From Gemmatimonadota bacterium (lineage in GTDB: Bacteria; Gemmatimonadota; Gemmatimonadetes; Longimicrobiales; Gaopeijiaceae): DNA of 64,000 nt. Positions 51,938-59,939 of the stretch are shown piece after piece. The notes beneath the pieces are model-generated. The model did not search any database and had not been told where the DNA came from. It was given only the letters and a program-made list of their open reading frames with translations. The DNA is taken from positions 1 to 64,000 of the forward strand of contig JAJDVT010000043.1 in NCBI GenBank assembly GCA_022826005.1, read 5' to 3'. Position 1 is the first letter of the stretch; the number at the start of each line of letters is the position of its first letter. The position numbers and the translations under genes were made by a program.

Positions 51938-52839
51938 GGGCCGGGGCGCGCATGCTGCGCGCGATTCCGGTCGTGGTCGGCGCGCTGGCGCTCGCCCCGC
52001 TGTCGGCTGCAGCCCAGCAGGATTTTTCGCAGGTCGAGATTCGCACCGAGCAGGTCGCCGACGGGCTCTATGTGCTTTTCGGTGCGGGCGGTAACATCGG
52101 TCTGTCGGTGGGAGACGACGGGGCCTTCCTGGTCGACGACCAGTTCGCCCCGCTCACCGAGAAGATCCTCGCGGCGGTCGCGGAGGTCACCGACCAGCCG
52201 GTGCGCTGGGTGCTGAACACGCACTGGCACGGCGACCACACCGGCGGCAACGAGAACCTGGGCCGCGAAGGCGCCCTGATCGTTGCGCACGAGAACGTGT
52301 ACCGCCGCCTCAATCCCGCCGAGTTCGCCGACCTGGTCGGGCGCTCCCAGCAGGTCGCGCCGGAGGGGCTGCCGGTGGTGACCTTCAACGACCGGGTCAG
52401 CTTCCACTGGAACGGCGAGGACATCCGCGTCAACCACATGCCCAACGCGCACACCGACGGCGACGCGCTCGTGTTCTTCACCAACGCCGACGCCGTGCAC
52501 ATGGGGGACACCTTCTTCAACGGGCGCTATCCCTTCATCGATGTGGACAGCGGCGGCAACGTCGATGGGGTGATCGCCATCGCCGACTACGTGCTCGGGC
52601 ACACGACGACCGCGACGACCATCATCCCCGGGCACGGCGAGATCACCGACCAGACCTCGCTGCAAGCCTACCGCGACATGCTGTCTACGGTGCGCGAGCG
52701 GGTGAGCGGCATGATCGACGACGGGATGACGGAGGACGAAGTGGTGGCCGCGGCCCCCACCTCCGATCTGGACGCCACCTGGGGCGAGAATCCCGAGGGC
52801 TTCGTGCGCGGCGTCTACGTCAGCCTCACGGGCAGCTGA
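51934..52839 (+). CDS. exported MBL-fold metallo-hydrolase
   Basis: This 301-residue protein has a signal peptide (MLRAIPVVVGALALAPLSAAA) and an MBL fold with HWHGDH (His97, His99, Asp101, His102) in the zinc site. The other ligands are His in PNAHTDGDAL, Asp in HMGDTFFNG and His in IIPGHG. All seven positions of a di-zinc site appear present. It resembles periplasmic MBL proteins that are not beta-lactamases in the strict sense. The substrate is unknown. It is coupled to the small membrane protein and followed 86 bases later by the selenoprotein gene. Confidence 0.9.
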   Translation: MRAGARMLRAIPVVVGALALAPLSAAAQQDFSQVEIRTEQVADGLYVLFGAGGNIGLSVGDDGAFLVDDQFAPLTEKILAAVAEVTDQPVRWVLNTHWHGDHTGGNENLGREGALIVAHENVYRRLNPAEFADLVGRSQQVAPEGLPVVTFNDRVSFHWNGEDIRVNHMPNAHTDGDALVFFTNADAVHMGDTFFNGRYPFIDVDSGGNVDGVIAIADYVLGHTTTATTIIPGHGEITDQTSLQAYRDMLSTVRERVSGMIDDGMTEDEVVAAAPTSDLDATWGENPEGFVRGVYVSLTGS

Positions 52840-52925
52840 GCCCAACTCTCACGCAACGCCAGGCCCCCGCGCGACTCCATGTAACCCGCCTGGGCCGCGT
52901 GCCGAAATCCATCCTCCGGAGAAAG

Positions 52926-53588
52926 ATGATGACGCGACGCACTGGAATCGCGATCGCAACAGCCGTGGTGCTGCTGGGCGGCTACTACCTGCTGGCCGGC
53001 CGCCAGGGCGCCGCGCCGGCCTCGCCTGAGAACGGGCCCGACGCCGCCGGCCAAACGGCCGACCTGGGCCCCGCCGACGGCCGCGACCTGCCCGGCCAGG
53101 ACACCGGTCGAGTGGCGGTCGGCGATGCCGCCCCCGACTTTTCGCTCCTCGCCTACTCGGGCGACGTGATCACCCTCTCGGACTTCCGCGGGCAAAGGAA
53201 CGTCATCCTCGCCTTCTACCGCGGCCACTGGTGACCCTGGTGCGCCGGTCAGCTCGGGGAGCTGAGTGAACTGCTGGACGCCGACCAGGAAGCGGACGCG
53301 GAGATCCTCGCCATTTCCGTGGATGAACGCCCGGAACAGCAGATGATGATCGACCGGGTGGCCGCCGAACAGGGCCGCGCCATCGACTACCATATCCTGG
53401 CCGATCCGGACCACGCCGTGATCGACCGCTACGGCCTCTTCAACGCCGACAGCCGGCGCCCGGTGCCCCACCCCGCCGTCTACGTCATCGACATGGAAGG
53501 CGTCGTGCGCTGGAAGTTCATCGAGGTCGACTACCGCATCCGTCCGAGCAACGAGGACGTGATGGCGGCGCTGGCGGAGATCGGCTGA
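52926..53588 (+). CDS. membrane-anchored peroxiredoxin, probable selenoprotein (in-frame TGA at 53232)
   Basis: The gene reads through one in-frame TGA at 53232-53234 to give about 220 residues. The frame is unbroken on both sides, and GHW-U-PWCAGQL replaces the usual GHWCPxCxxQL of an AhpC/TSA-like peroxiredoxin, so the TGA sits at the expected catalytic position (residue 103), with Cys106 forming a U-x-x-C pair. Upstream is an N-terminal helix (IAIATAVVLLGGYYLLAG) and a linker, then GDAAPDFSLLAYSG; downstream are ILAISVDERPEQQ and HPAVYVIDMEGVVRWKF. A SECIS-like stem-loop lies at the right distance. GGAG at 52918 precedes two possible starts, at 52926 and 52929. A sequencing error or pseudogene cannot be excluded without a read check. 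Confidence 0.85.
53249..53265 (+). promoter_or_regulatory. candidate bacterial SECIS stem-loop after the Sec codon
   Basis: TCAGCTC (53249-53255) pairs perfectly with GAGCTGA (53259-53265) with a GGG apical loop. The loop starts 21 bases after the TGA, within the spacing known for bacterial SECIS elements, which need guanines in the apical loop. Part of the stem is also the coding sequence. Confidence 0.65.
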
Positions 53589-53591
53589 GCC

Positions 53592-55838
53592 CTAGTCCTC
53601 CCCGAGCAGCTCCCGCATCTCCTCTTCCGTGAGGCCGATGCTGTCGAAGTCGATGTCCTCCTCGGGGTCTGCGGGACCGGGAGGAGGAGGGGGCGCGGAG
53701 CCGCGGGCGGCTGCGGCGGATGTGACGCCCGGTGTCGTGACGGGGGGTGTCGTGACGGCTGGCGTGGTGCGGGATGGCGTCGCTCCGGGTGCCGGTCCGG
53801 GCACCCTGGCCCCCCGCGGGGCCTGAGCTCCCTTCGCGGCATCCTCACCCTTCCTCGACGTCCTGCGCTTCTTCAGTGGTCGCTGCGAGATCGGCCTGCC
53901 CCACCACGAACCCAGCACCTCGGCCAGTTCCGTCGTGTCCCGGCTGCGGAAGAAGTAGCTTCGTCCCTTGACGGGGCGCAGGTGAATGCCCGGGCCGATC
54001 AGCCCGAACGCGAGCGGAGGGCTCCGGAGGATTCCGCGGCTAAGCCAGGCGCCCGAGCCGCGCTCCATGGCAATCTCCTCGATGTCCCCGGCCTTGAGGA
54101 TGCGCGAGCGCCAGGCGCGCGACTTGATGCGGAGGTGGTCCTCGAAGATGAGCAGCTTGCGCGGGGATGATGTCAGGAGCAGGGCCGCCGCCACGAGTCC
54201 GACGACCAGCATCCCGGCGATGGCGGCGTGCTGGATTACATAGTCGTCCACGGGGAGGAGCCAGCGTTCCACTCCCCACCCGATCCCCACCGCGGCGATG
54301 CGTCCCAGAGCGAGCGTAACCGCGATCAACCCGAGCGCGTACGCGGTTCTCAGCACCACTGGCAGCCGGAAATGCGCGACATAGCGGATGTCCTTCATCC
54401 GGACGGGCCTGGTCAGCGCCCATGCGACCACCTTCAGGGTGATCCAGATGAGCACCGCCACCGCGAGCACGGCCATTCCCTGGCTGACCGGCTGTGTTCG
54501 CGACACCGACAGGACCCGGCGTGACTCGTCGAAGGCGTGCGCCGCGAAGGACGCGACCTGGCTCTGGCTCAGGTTCTCGTAGAAGGAGAGGACGTCGGGG
54601 AAATCGGTGAAGGTGGCCGGGTCGTAGAAGACCTGGCGGGTCCAGGTGTTGAGGGATTCCGCGGTCTGGTTCGCGCCGCGAAGGCGTTCGATCACCGCCG
54701 CGCGGTCGGCTTCGAACTCGGCCGTGCCGAGCGAGCCCGAACGCAGGTACTCGATCTCTTCGTCGATGATCGCGCTGGCGAAATCATAGTCGTCTTCGTC
54801 GATGCGGCTGCTCACCTGCAGGAAGGCTGCCGGCCCGCGCATCACCAGGTTGGCGCTCGCGCCGTAGACGGCCTTGCGCTCCCCGTAGCGCAGGCGCTGG
54901 TTGAGCCGGCGGTTCAGCAGGTCGCGGACGAACATGGCCGTCAGCAACTCGTCGGAGTTGGCGTAGAAGAGCTTGTGGCGCGACAGGTAACCGGCCGTCG
55001 ACTGGAACCCCCACTGGTACGTGGACCGCCCGCGCCCCGGATCCTCGGCCGTGGTCGCCCAGCGCTCGACCGGTCGCGCGGGGAATGATCCGAAGGTGCG
55101 CTGCGCGCGGTCGAGCGCCTCGTCCCGGTCGAGGTCGCCTACGATCGTGACGGTCATGACCGAGGGCGAGTAGTACCGGTCGTAGAAGCCGCGCAGATCC
55201 TCCGGGGTGATGCCCTGCAGGCTCCGCCACATGTCCGGGAAGGGGGCGCGCAGCCGCTCAATGCCGAACTCGCGCTCCCAGAAGTCCGGGAACGCGAGCC
55301 AGCCCGGGTTGAGCGCGGCCACGAGGTGGTCGAAGAACTCGCGCGGCCGGGCGCGGATCTCGTTCTCGACCGGCTGCCGCCCGCGGTCCACCACGGCCGG
55401 GTCCATCTCGTGCGGGGAAAGGATGCCGGCCAGCCACTCGATGGCGAACAGCCCGTGCTCCCGGCCGATGGTCACGTAGTACCAGGTGCGGTCGCGGTAG
55501 GTGAAGCCGTTGCGCCGCCCGCCGATCCCTTCCACGGCGTCCTTGATCTCCTGCTCGGTGCGGCCGTCGTGGTCCGAGAAGAGCATGTGCTCAGTGAAAT
55601 GGGCTAGCTGCTCCTTGCCCGGCGGATCCGCGTCGGACCCCACCGGCACTCCCGCGCTAACCGATACGTTCGGCGCGCCGGGAAGCTGCTTGAACCAGAT
55701 CTTGACGCCGTTGGAGAGGAAGTGGGTCTCGAAGCCGGCGAAGGGGTTGGAGGTCTCCTGACCCACGCCTCGTCCCGCGCCAAGCAGCACGGCCAACGCC
55801 AGGCCGATGGCAACCGACCCGGACCGCACACCTTCCAT
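53592..55838 (-). CDS. M16-family metallopeptidase fused to membrane helices and a PH-like domain
   Basis: This 748-residue protein has a signal peptide, then an M16 domain with HFTEH (His80, Glu83, His84) and Glu158 in PVENEIRARP, 75 residues later, completing the zinc site. A second M16-like half (to about 430) lacks a motif, as usual. A membrane segment (MAVLAVAVLIWITLKVVAW) and several further hydrophobic stretches follow, then a PH-like beta domain (LLIFEDHLRIKSRAW, GPGIHLRPVKG). A Pro/Ala/Thr-rich linker and an acidic tail (DSIGLTEEEMRELLGED) end it. Family members are usually about 420-480 residues; the extra C-terminal membrane and PH-like part is unusual. Confidence 0.87.
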   Translation of the reverse strand: MEGVRSGSVAIGLALAVLLGAGRGVGQETSNPFAGFETHFLSNGVKIWFKQLPGAPNVSVSAGVPVGSDADPPGKEQLAHFTEHMLFSDHDGRTEQEIKDAVEGIGGRRNGFTYRDRTWYYVTIGREHGLFAIEWLAGILSPHEMDPAVVDRGRQPVENEIRARPREFFDHLVAALNPGWLAFPDFWEREFGIERLRAPFPDMWRSLQGITPEDLRGFYDRYYSPSVMTVTIVGDLDRDEALDRAQRTFGSFPARPVERWATTAEDPGRGRSTYQWGFQSTAGYLSRHKLFYANSDELLTAMFVRDLLNRRLNQRLRYGERKAVYGASANLVMRGPAAFLQVSSRIDEDDYDFASAIIDEEIEYLRSGSLGTAEFEADRAAVIERLRGANQTAESLNTWTRQVFYDPATFTDFPDVLSFYENLSQSQVASFAAHAFDESRRVLSVSRTQPVSQGMAVLAVAVLIWITLKVVAWALTRPVRMKDIRYVAHFRLPVVLRTAYALGLIAVTLALGRIAAVGIGWGVERWLLPVDDYVIQHAAIAGMLVVGLVAAALLLTSSPRKLLIFEDHLRIKSRAWRSRILKAGDIEEIAMERGSGAWLSRGILRSPPLAFGLIGPGIHLRPVKGRSYFFRSRDTTELAEVLGSWWGRPISQRPLKKRRTSRKGEDAAKGAQAPRGARVPGPAPGATPSRTTPAVTTPPVTTPGVTSAAAARGSAPPPPPGPADPEEDIDFDSIGLTEEEMRELLGED

Positions 55839-55850
55839 CCTGGCCTGGAA

Positions 55851-56729
55851 TCAGCTCGCGAGCGTGCGCTCGAGGTAGGCCTTGAGCCGGTCCCATGCAT
55901 CCTGCGCGGGCGCGGTACGCAGATCGGGATCGTCGTCCACGCGCAGCCAGAATCCGTGGTTGACAGCGTCGTAGATGTGGACGTCGTTCTCGATGCCCTG
56001 CGCGCGCAACGCGTCCACGAACTGGTTCACCTGGTCGGGCGGGATCCCGCCGTCGATTTCGGCAAAGGTGCCGTACACCTCGTGGTCGATCGCCGCCAGC
56101 ACCGCCGGATCGGTGACCAGCCGCCCGTAGAAGATCGCGGTGGCATCGTGATGCTCGCCCCCCAGCGCGTAGCTGAGCGCGATGCCGCCGCCGAAACACC
56201 ACCCCATGGTGCCGATCGCGCCGGTCACGTCGTCGCGCGCGCGCAGGAAGTTCACCGCCTCGTTGAGGTTGGCGATGACCGAGTTCGGATCGGCGTTCGC
56301 CTCCGCCATCAGCGCCCGGTTCTCGTCCGGGTTGGATCCGGTGCGGCCCTGGAACAGGTCCGCGGCCAGCGCCACGTAGCCTTCATCGGCCATGGCATCC
56401 GCCACCTGCCGGACCCGGTCTACCAGCCCGTTCCACTCATGGATCAGCACCAGCGCCGGAAAGGGGCCCTCCCCCTCGGGCACCGCCAGGTAGCCGCGTG
56501 TGGCCTCGTTCCCGGCGACGTAGTGCACGTCCTCTCCGCGCGGTGCGGGCGCGGTGCCGAGGATCGCGGCCGGAAGCCCGCCATCATCCCTGGAGCCCAT
56601 CTCGACGCGGACTTCCATGCTGCCGCCATCGGAGCCCTCGCCGCCCTCCGAGGCCGGCGCACAGGCAGAGAGCATGAAGAGGAGGCCGATGCCGAGGATG
56701 CGTGATGGATGGAGCGTGACGGCGTTCAT
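55851..56729 (-). CDS. dienelactone hydrolase-family lipoprotein
   Basis: This 292-residue lipoprotein starts at the ATG at 56729, with AGGGAGG upstream; the lipobox LSAC has Cys23. The alpha/beta-hydrolase domain has the cysteine nucleophile Cys178 in GTMGWCFGGGIALSYA, a catalytic His258 in DAVNHGFWL and a probable Asp in EIDGG. Cysteine as nucleophile is the mark of the dienelactone hydrolase group. It sits just downstream of a small secreted protein of unknown role and upstream of the M16 peptidase on the same strand. The natural substrate is unknown. Confidence 0.9.
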   Translation of the reverse strand: MNAVTLHPSRILGIGLLFMLSACAPASEGGEGSDGGSMEVRVEMGSRDDGGLPAAILGTAPAPRGEDVHYVAGNEATRGYLAVPEGEGPFPALVLIHEWNGLVDRVRQVADAMADEGYVALAADLFQGRTGSNPDENRALMAEANADPNSVIANLNEAVNFLRARDDVTGAIGTMGWCFGGGIALSYALGGEHHDATAIFYGRLVTDPAVLAAIDHEVYGTFAEIDGGIPPDQVNQFVDALRAQGIENDVHIYDAVNHGFWLRVDDDPDLRTAPAQDAWDRLKAYLERTLAS

Positions 56730-56806
56730 CTTCCCTCCCTGTGGATATGACTGCGGGGACGACCGGCAGGAATGGAAACTACGGCAGGGCGCAGCCGTCC
56801 GCGACG

Positions 56807-57382
56807 TTACCGGGGCGCGGAGCGCTCTCCCCGGTATTCCACGTGAAGCCGGGGCGTTCGTTCGTTCACACGAATCCACATGCGTACTTCGTCGTACGGC
56901 GGCTCCGGGTTTCCGAACCCCATGCGCCATTCTTCCCGATGATAGTTGTAGACGAAGTACTCGCAGTCGGACTCGTAGACGGGCCGGTGCGCGTTCCTGC
57001 GTGACGGCAGCTCGCCCTGCCGCTCGAGGCCGGGATAGGTGCGCTGGATATCGCGGGTCAGGAGGTCCCAGATGGTCTGGCAGCTCTCGAGGGGCATCAC
57101 CATGACGTAGGCGCCCTCGACCAGCTTCCCGGTCTCGGGATGGAAGTAGTAGCCGGCGAGGGCCTGGCGCCCCAGAAGCCGGGCTTCCGTCGAGTAGATG
57201 CGAAGCCCTTCGCGCTCGCCCACCTGCTCGTTGCCGGCAAGCTCTGGAATGTCCTCGACCCGGCTGCCCCAGGGGTGTCCCCGGAAGCCGTCGACGATGG
57301 GTTCCTGCGCGGCGGCGGGAAGCGCAGAGGCGGCCAGAGTCGCGACGAGGACGATGCGGCGCATGTTGTAGGGCATGTTCAC
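56807..57382 (-). CDS. secreted protein of unknown function
   Basis: This 191-residue protein has a signal peptide (MRRIVLVATLAASALPAAAQ); one of three closely spaced ATGs at 57382, 57376 and 57364 is the start. The mature part is about 165 residues with FRGHPWGSRVEDIPELAG, a stretch resembling proteins that measure or bind within the envelope (G-x-x-W-G-x-x), a central YYFHPETGKLVEGAYVMV strand pair and two cysteines. I do not recognise a family. It is followed by the dienelactone hydrolase gene at 77 bases. Confidence 0.68.
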   Translation of the reverse strand: MNMPYNMRRIVLVATLAASALPAAAQEPIVDGFRGHPWGSRVEDIPELAGNEQVGEREGLRIYSTEARLLGRQALAGYYFHPETGKLVEGAYVMVMPLESCQTIWDLLTRDIQRTYPGLERQGELPSRRNAHRPVYESDCEYFVYNYHREEWRMGFGNPEPPYDEVRMWIRVNERTPRLHVEYRGERSAPR

Positions 57383-57499
57383 AAGCTAGCGCGTTGACCG
57401 ATGAGGAGCGACCGCGCGTGCCTGCGGCATCGTTGCCGACCTGACGCCGCACCAGGCAAGCCCCGAATTGCGTCGAGTCAGGACTTGCGCTCCCTCGCA

Positions 57500-58255
57500 T
57501 CAGTCGGCGTAGTCCTGACCCTCCTCATCCAGAACTTCCTTCATGCCTTCGAGATAGCCCGCTTCGCCCGAGGACTCGATGGACAGTTCGGCGTTGAGCT
57601 TCGCGGCCGCGACCGGGATCGGGCGAATCCTCCGGCCCGCCTGGAGCACCAGCAGTTCGTTCATGCAGGCGCGCTCCAGCTGATAGAGCCAGAGCATCGC
57701 CTTCTCGATGGTGTCCCCCACGACGAGCACCCCGTGATTCGCGAGAAAGAGCACCCGCTTGTCGGCGAGCACCTCGGCCATGCGCTCGCCTTCGTCGGAC
57801 TCGGTGACCAGCCCCTCGTATCCGAAATAGGCGCAGTTCCCGTAGAAGACGGCCGCGTTCTGGCTTCCGCGCTCATCCAACCTCCATCCGTCGATGGAGG
57901 CGAGGGCGGTGCTCCAGGGGGCGTGGACGTGCAGCGCGCACACGATGTCGGGGCGCGCGCGCTGGATGGGAGCGTGGATCGCCCACGCGCTCACGTTGAG
58001 CCGCCCTTCCCTGCCGAACGGCGTCCCCTCCGGGTCCACCTCGACGAGGCTGCTCGCCGTCACGCGCGAGAAGTGCGTCTGCCCGGGCGTGATGAGCAGG
58101 TGTCCGGGCCTGCCCGGAACCTTGCAGCTGAAGTGGTTCCAGGTGCCCTCGTGCATGTTCTCGTGCACCACGATGCGATGCACCGCCGCGAAATCGACGC
58201 GGCACCGCCGCGACACGCGGGTCTCGCGCGCTACAGCGTCCGCGCCGACAATCAA
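57500..58255 (-). CDS. class II aldolase/adducin-family protein
   Basis: This 251-residue protein is a single class II aldolase-like domain. The zinc ligands are His109 and His111 in ALHVHAPWSTALA and His174 in LANHGVLVVG. The nucleotide of the start is TTG at 58255, overlapping the stop of the upstream coiled-coil gene (TTGA). Family members act as fuculose-phosphate or ribulose-phosphate aldolases or epimerases, or as decarboxylases. The N-terminal HENMHEGTWNHFSCKV is typical of the family, but nothing here selects a sugar substrate. Confidence 0.88.
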   Translation of the reverse strand: MIVGADAVARETRVSRRCRVDFAAVHRIVVHENMHEGTWNHFSCKVPGRPGHLLITPGQTHFSRVTASSLVEVDPEGTPFGREGRLNVSAWAIHAPIQRARPDIVCALHVHAPWSTALASIDGWRLDERGSQNAAVFYGNCAYFGYEGLVTESDEGERMAEVLADKRVLFLANHGVLVVGDTIEKAMLWLYQLERACMNELLVLQAGRRIRPIPVAAAKLNAELSIESSGEAGYLEGMKEVLDEEGQDYAD

Positions 58256-58794
58256 AAGACCAGCGCCTCCAGCGCGACGAGTATTCCCAGCGCCGCGCTC
58301 ACGATACCACCCAGTTTGATCGTCATGCGGTGTTCGAGAGCGCGCATGTCGGCACGGAGCGACGCCTCCATCTTCTCCAAGTCCTCCCGCAGCGACCCCT
58401 CCCTCTTCGCCAGATCGCCCCGCAGTACGGTGATCTCGCCACGCAGTGCCGCTTCGGTCTCTTTCAGGTCGCCGCGCACCCCGGCTATCTCGGCCCGCAG
58501 CGACGCCTCGGTCTTTTCCAGATCGCCGCGAACCCCGGCTATCTCGGCCCGCAGCGATGCCTCGGTCTTTTCCAGATCGCCGCGAACCCCGGCTATCTCG
58601 CCACGCAGCGATGCGTCCATCCGCCGCATTTCACGACTGAGCGCCACTTCGGTTTCCTTCACATGTCGCTTCGTGGGCAGGCTCTCGTCCACACACTGTG
58701 CGAAGGTGTCCACGAGCACGCGAGCCTGATCCTCGCTGAAGCCCGCTTCCTGCCGCAGTCTGGTGGCTGCGCTGAGCGTGTCGAAGGCGATCAT
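58252..58794 (-). CDS. DUF1640-like coiled-coil protein with C-terminal membrane helix
   Basis: This 180-residue protein starts MIAFDTLSAATRLRQEAGFS. A long charged coiled coil (about residues 45-155) is built of 18-residue units such as GVRGDLEKTEASLRAEIA. It ends in one hydrophobic helix (LGGIVSAALGILVALEALVF). The layout matches DUF1640/CCDC90-type proteins, which have a similar coiled coil before a C-terminal anchor. The repeats have 54-base DNA copies (see the repeat entry). It is translationally coupled to the class II aldolase-like gene by a TTGA overlap. Confidence 0.78.
   Translation of the reverse strand: MIAFDTLSAATRLRQEAGFSEDQARVLVDTFAQCVDESLPTKRHVKETEVALSREMRRMDASLRGEIAGVRGDLEKTEASLRAEIAGVRGDLEKTEASLRAEIAGVRGDLKETEAALRGEITVLRGDLAKREGSLREDLEKMEASLRADMRALEHRMTIKLGGIVSAALGILVALEALVF
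58479..58640. repeat. 54-base tandem repeat inside the coiled-coil gene
   Basis: The block beginning CCCCGGCTATCTCG occurs at 58479, 58533 and 58587, a period of 54 bases (18 codons). The first two copies are almost identical; the third diverges after about 40 bases. Less exact copies extend on both sides. Copy number could vary by slippage or recombination. Confidence 0.85.
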
Positions 58795-59026
58795 GATCTC
58801 CCTAATGTTGCCGCTTGTTGCCGTTATTGCCAGAACGCGGCCCCCGAGGCGGAGCCAAGGAGCAGTGGCGATACCAATCTCGCGGTCGTTTCCCGGCGCG
58901 CGAATGGCGACCGGGGACGGAAGGGAGCCCGATTCGCGGGGTGCGCGCTCTTGCCGGTGCGCCCGCGCGCGCGCACGATCAGAAAAGGATCTGCGGAACC
59001 GCCCCACAGCCGCTTGGAGGTGTCCC

Positions 59027-59887
59027 ATGAGAACATCATCGACGTCAATGTTCGCACTCGCCCTCACCGTCATCCTCTCAGCAGGCGCCGGACAGGCCGC
59101 CGCCCAGGGAGAGAACATGCTCGACATGATGGAGTTCGAGCGTCCCATCGCGGCTCTGGACAACGTCTGGCTCGAGGAGCTGACCATGCTCGAGGTCCGG
59201 GACGCGCTGCGCGAGGGCACCAACACCGCCCTCATCCTCACCGGAGGGATCGAGGAGAACGGGCCCTACCTGACGACCGGCAAGCACAACCACGTGCTGC
59301 GGGTAATGGGGGATGCGATCGCGCGCCGGCTGGGAAACACCCTGGTCGCGCCCATCGTCACCATCGAGCCCGGCAACCCGGAGACCGCGAGCTCGCCCGG
59401 CGGCATCCGCTTCTCGCAGGAGACCTACCAGGCGGTGCTGCGCGACATGGCGGTCAGCCTCAAGGCCCAGGGGTTCACGCGCATCTTCATGCTGGGCGAC
59501 AGCGGCGGGAATCAGCGCGGCATGGCCGCCGTGGCCACGGAGCTCTCGGAGAGATGGTCGGACGAGGACGTCGTGATCGCCCACATCCGCGAGTACTACA
59601 ACTACGGGGATGTGCTGACATATCAGCGCGAGGTGCTTGGAATCGACGAGGATCCCCGGCTGGAAGGTCTCCACGACGACTACTACATCACGTCGATCAT
59701 CATGAACGACGACCCACAGCATGTGCGCCTCCAGCAGCGCATCGCAGCCGACAAGGCGTCGATCAACGGGATCAGCATCCTGCCAGCCGAGCGGACGATC
59801 GAGCACGGAAAGCGGCTGATCGAGTTCCGCACCGATGCGACCGTGGAGGCGATCCACAGGGTGCTGATGGCGGCTCGTGGAGGTTGA
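59027..59887 (+). CDS. exported creatininase-family protein with altered ligands
   Basis: This 286-residue protein starts at the ATG at 59027, with TTGGAGGTG upstream, and has a signal peptide (FALALTVILSAGAGQAAAQ). The fold is recognisable: ALILTGGIEENGPYLTTGKHN, VAPIVTIEPGNPETASSPGG, FTRIFMLGDSGGNQRGM. Canonical creatininases have E-x-HGPHLP and G-x-D and a GHGGN loop for two metals; here the positions read E-E-N-G-P-Y, G-K-H and GDSGGN. Some of the metal ligands are thus replaced. It may be a creatininase-like amidohydrolase with a changed metal site. No partner gene is evident, although the large BNR protein follows 52 bases later. Confidence 0.8.
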   Translation: MRTSSTSMFALALTVILSAGAGQAAAQGENMLDMMEFERPIAALDNVWLEELTMLEVRDALREGTNTALILTGGIEENGPYLTTGKHNHVLRVMGDAIARRLGNTLVAPIVTIEPGNPETASSPGGIRFSQETYQAVLRDMAVSLKAQGFTRIFMLGDSGGNQRGMAAVATELSERWSDEDVVIAHIREYYNYGDVLTYQREVLGIDEDPRLEGLHDDYYITSIIMNDDPQHVRLQQRIAADKASINGISILPAERTIEHGKRLIEFRTDATVEAIHRVLMAARGG

Positions 59888-59939
59888 GGCAGGACCCTTT
59901 TCGAGATTCCCGGTGCTGCCAATCCAATGGAGCCATACC

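Noticed and set aside
53232-53234. The TGA as a simple nonsense mutation or sequencing error.
   Set aside because: Not fully excluded, but less likely: the TGA lies exactly at the peroxidatic residue, the frame is intact downstream through all family motifs, and a SECIS-like stem follows at the right distance.
55851-57500. A long frame extending the dienelactone hydrolase upstream to 57500.
   Set aside because: The extension is Arg/Pro-rich and antisense-like with respect to normal composition, and overlaps the secreted-protein gene in another frame. The ATG at 56729 has a good ribosome binding site and lipobox.
58479-58640. The 54-base direct repeats as a CRISPR-like array.
   Set aside because: The repeats are contiguous without spacers, in frame and part of a coiled-coil gene. 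No cas gene is nearby.
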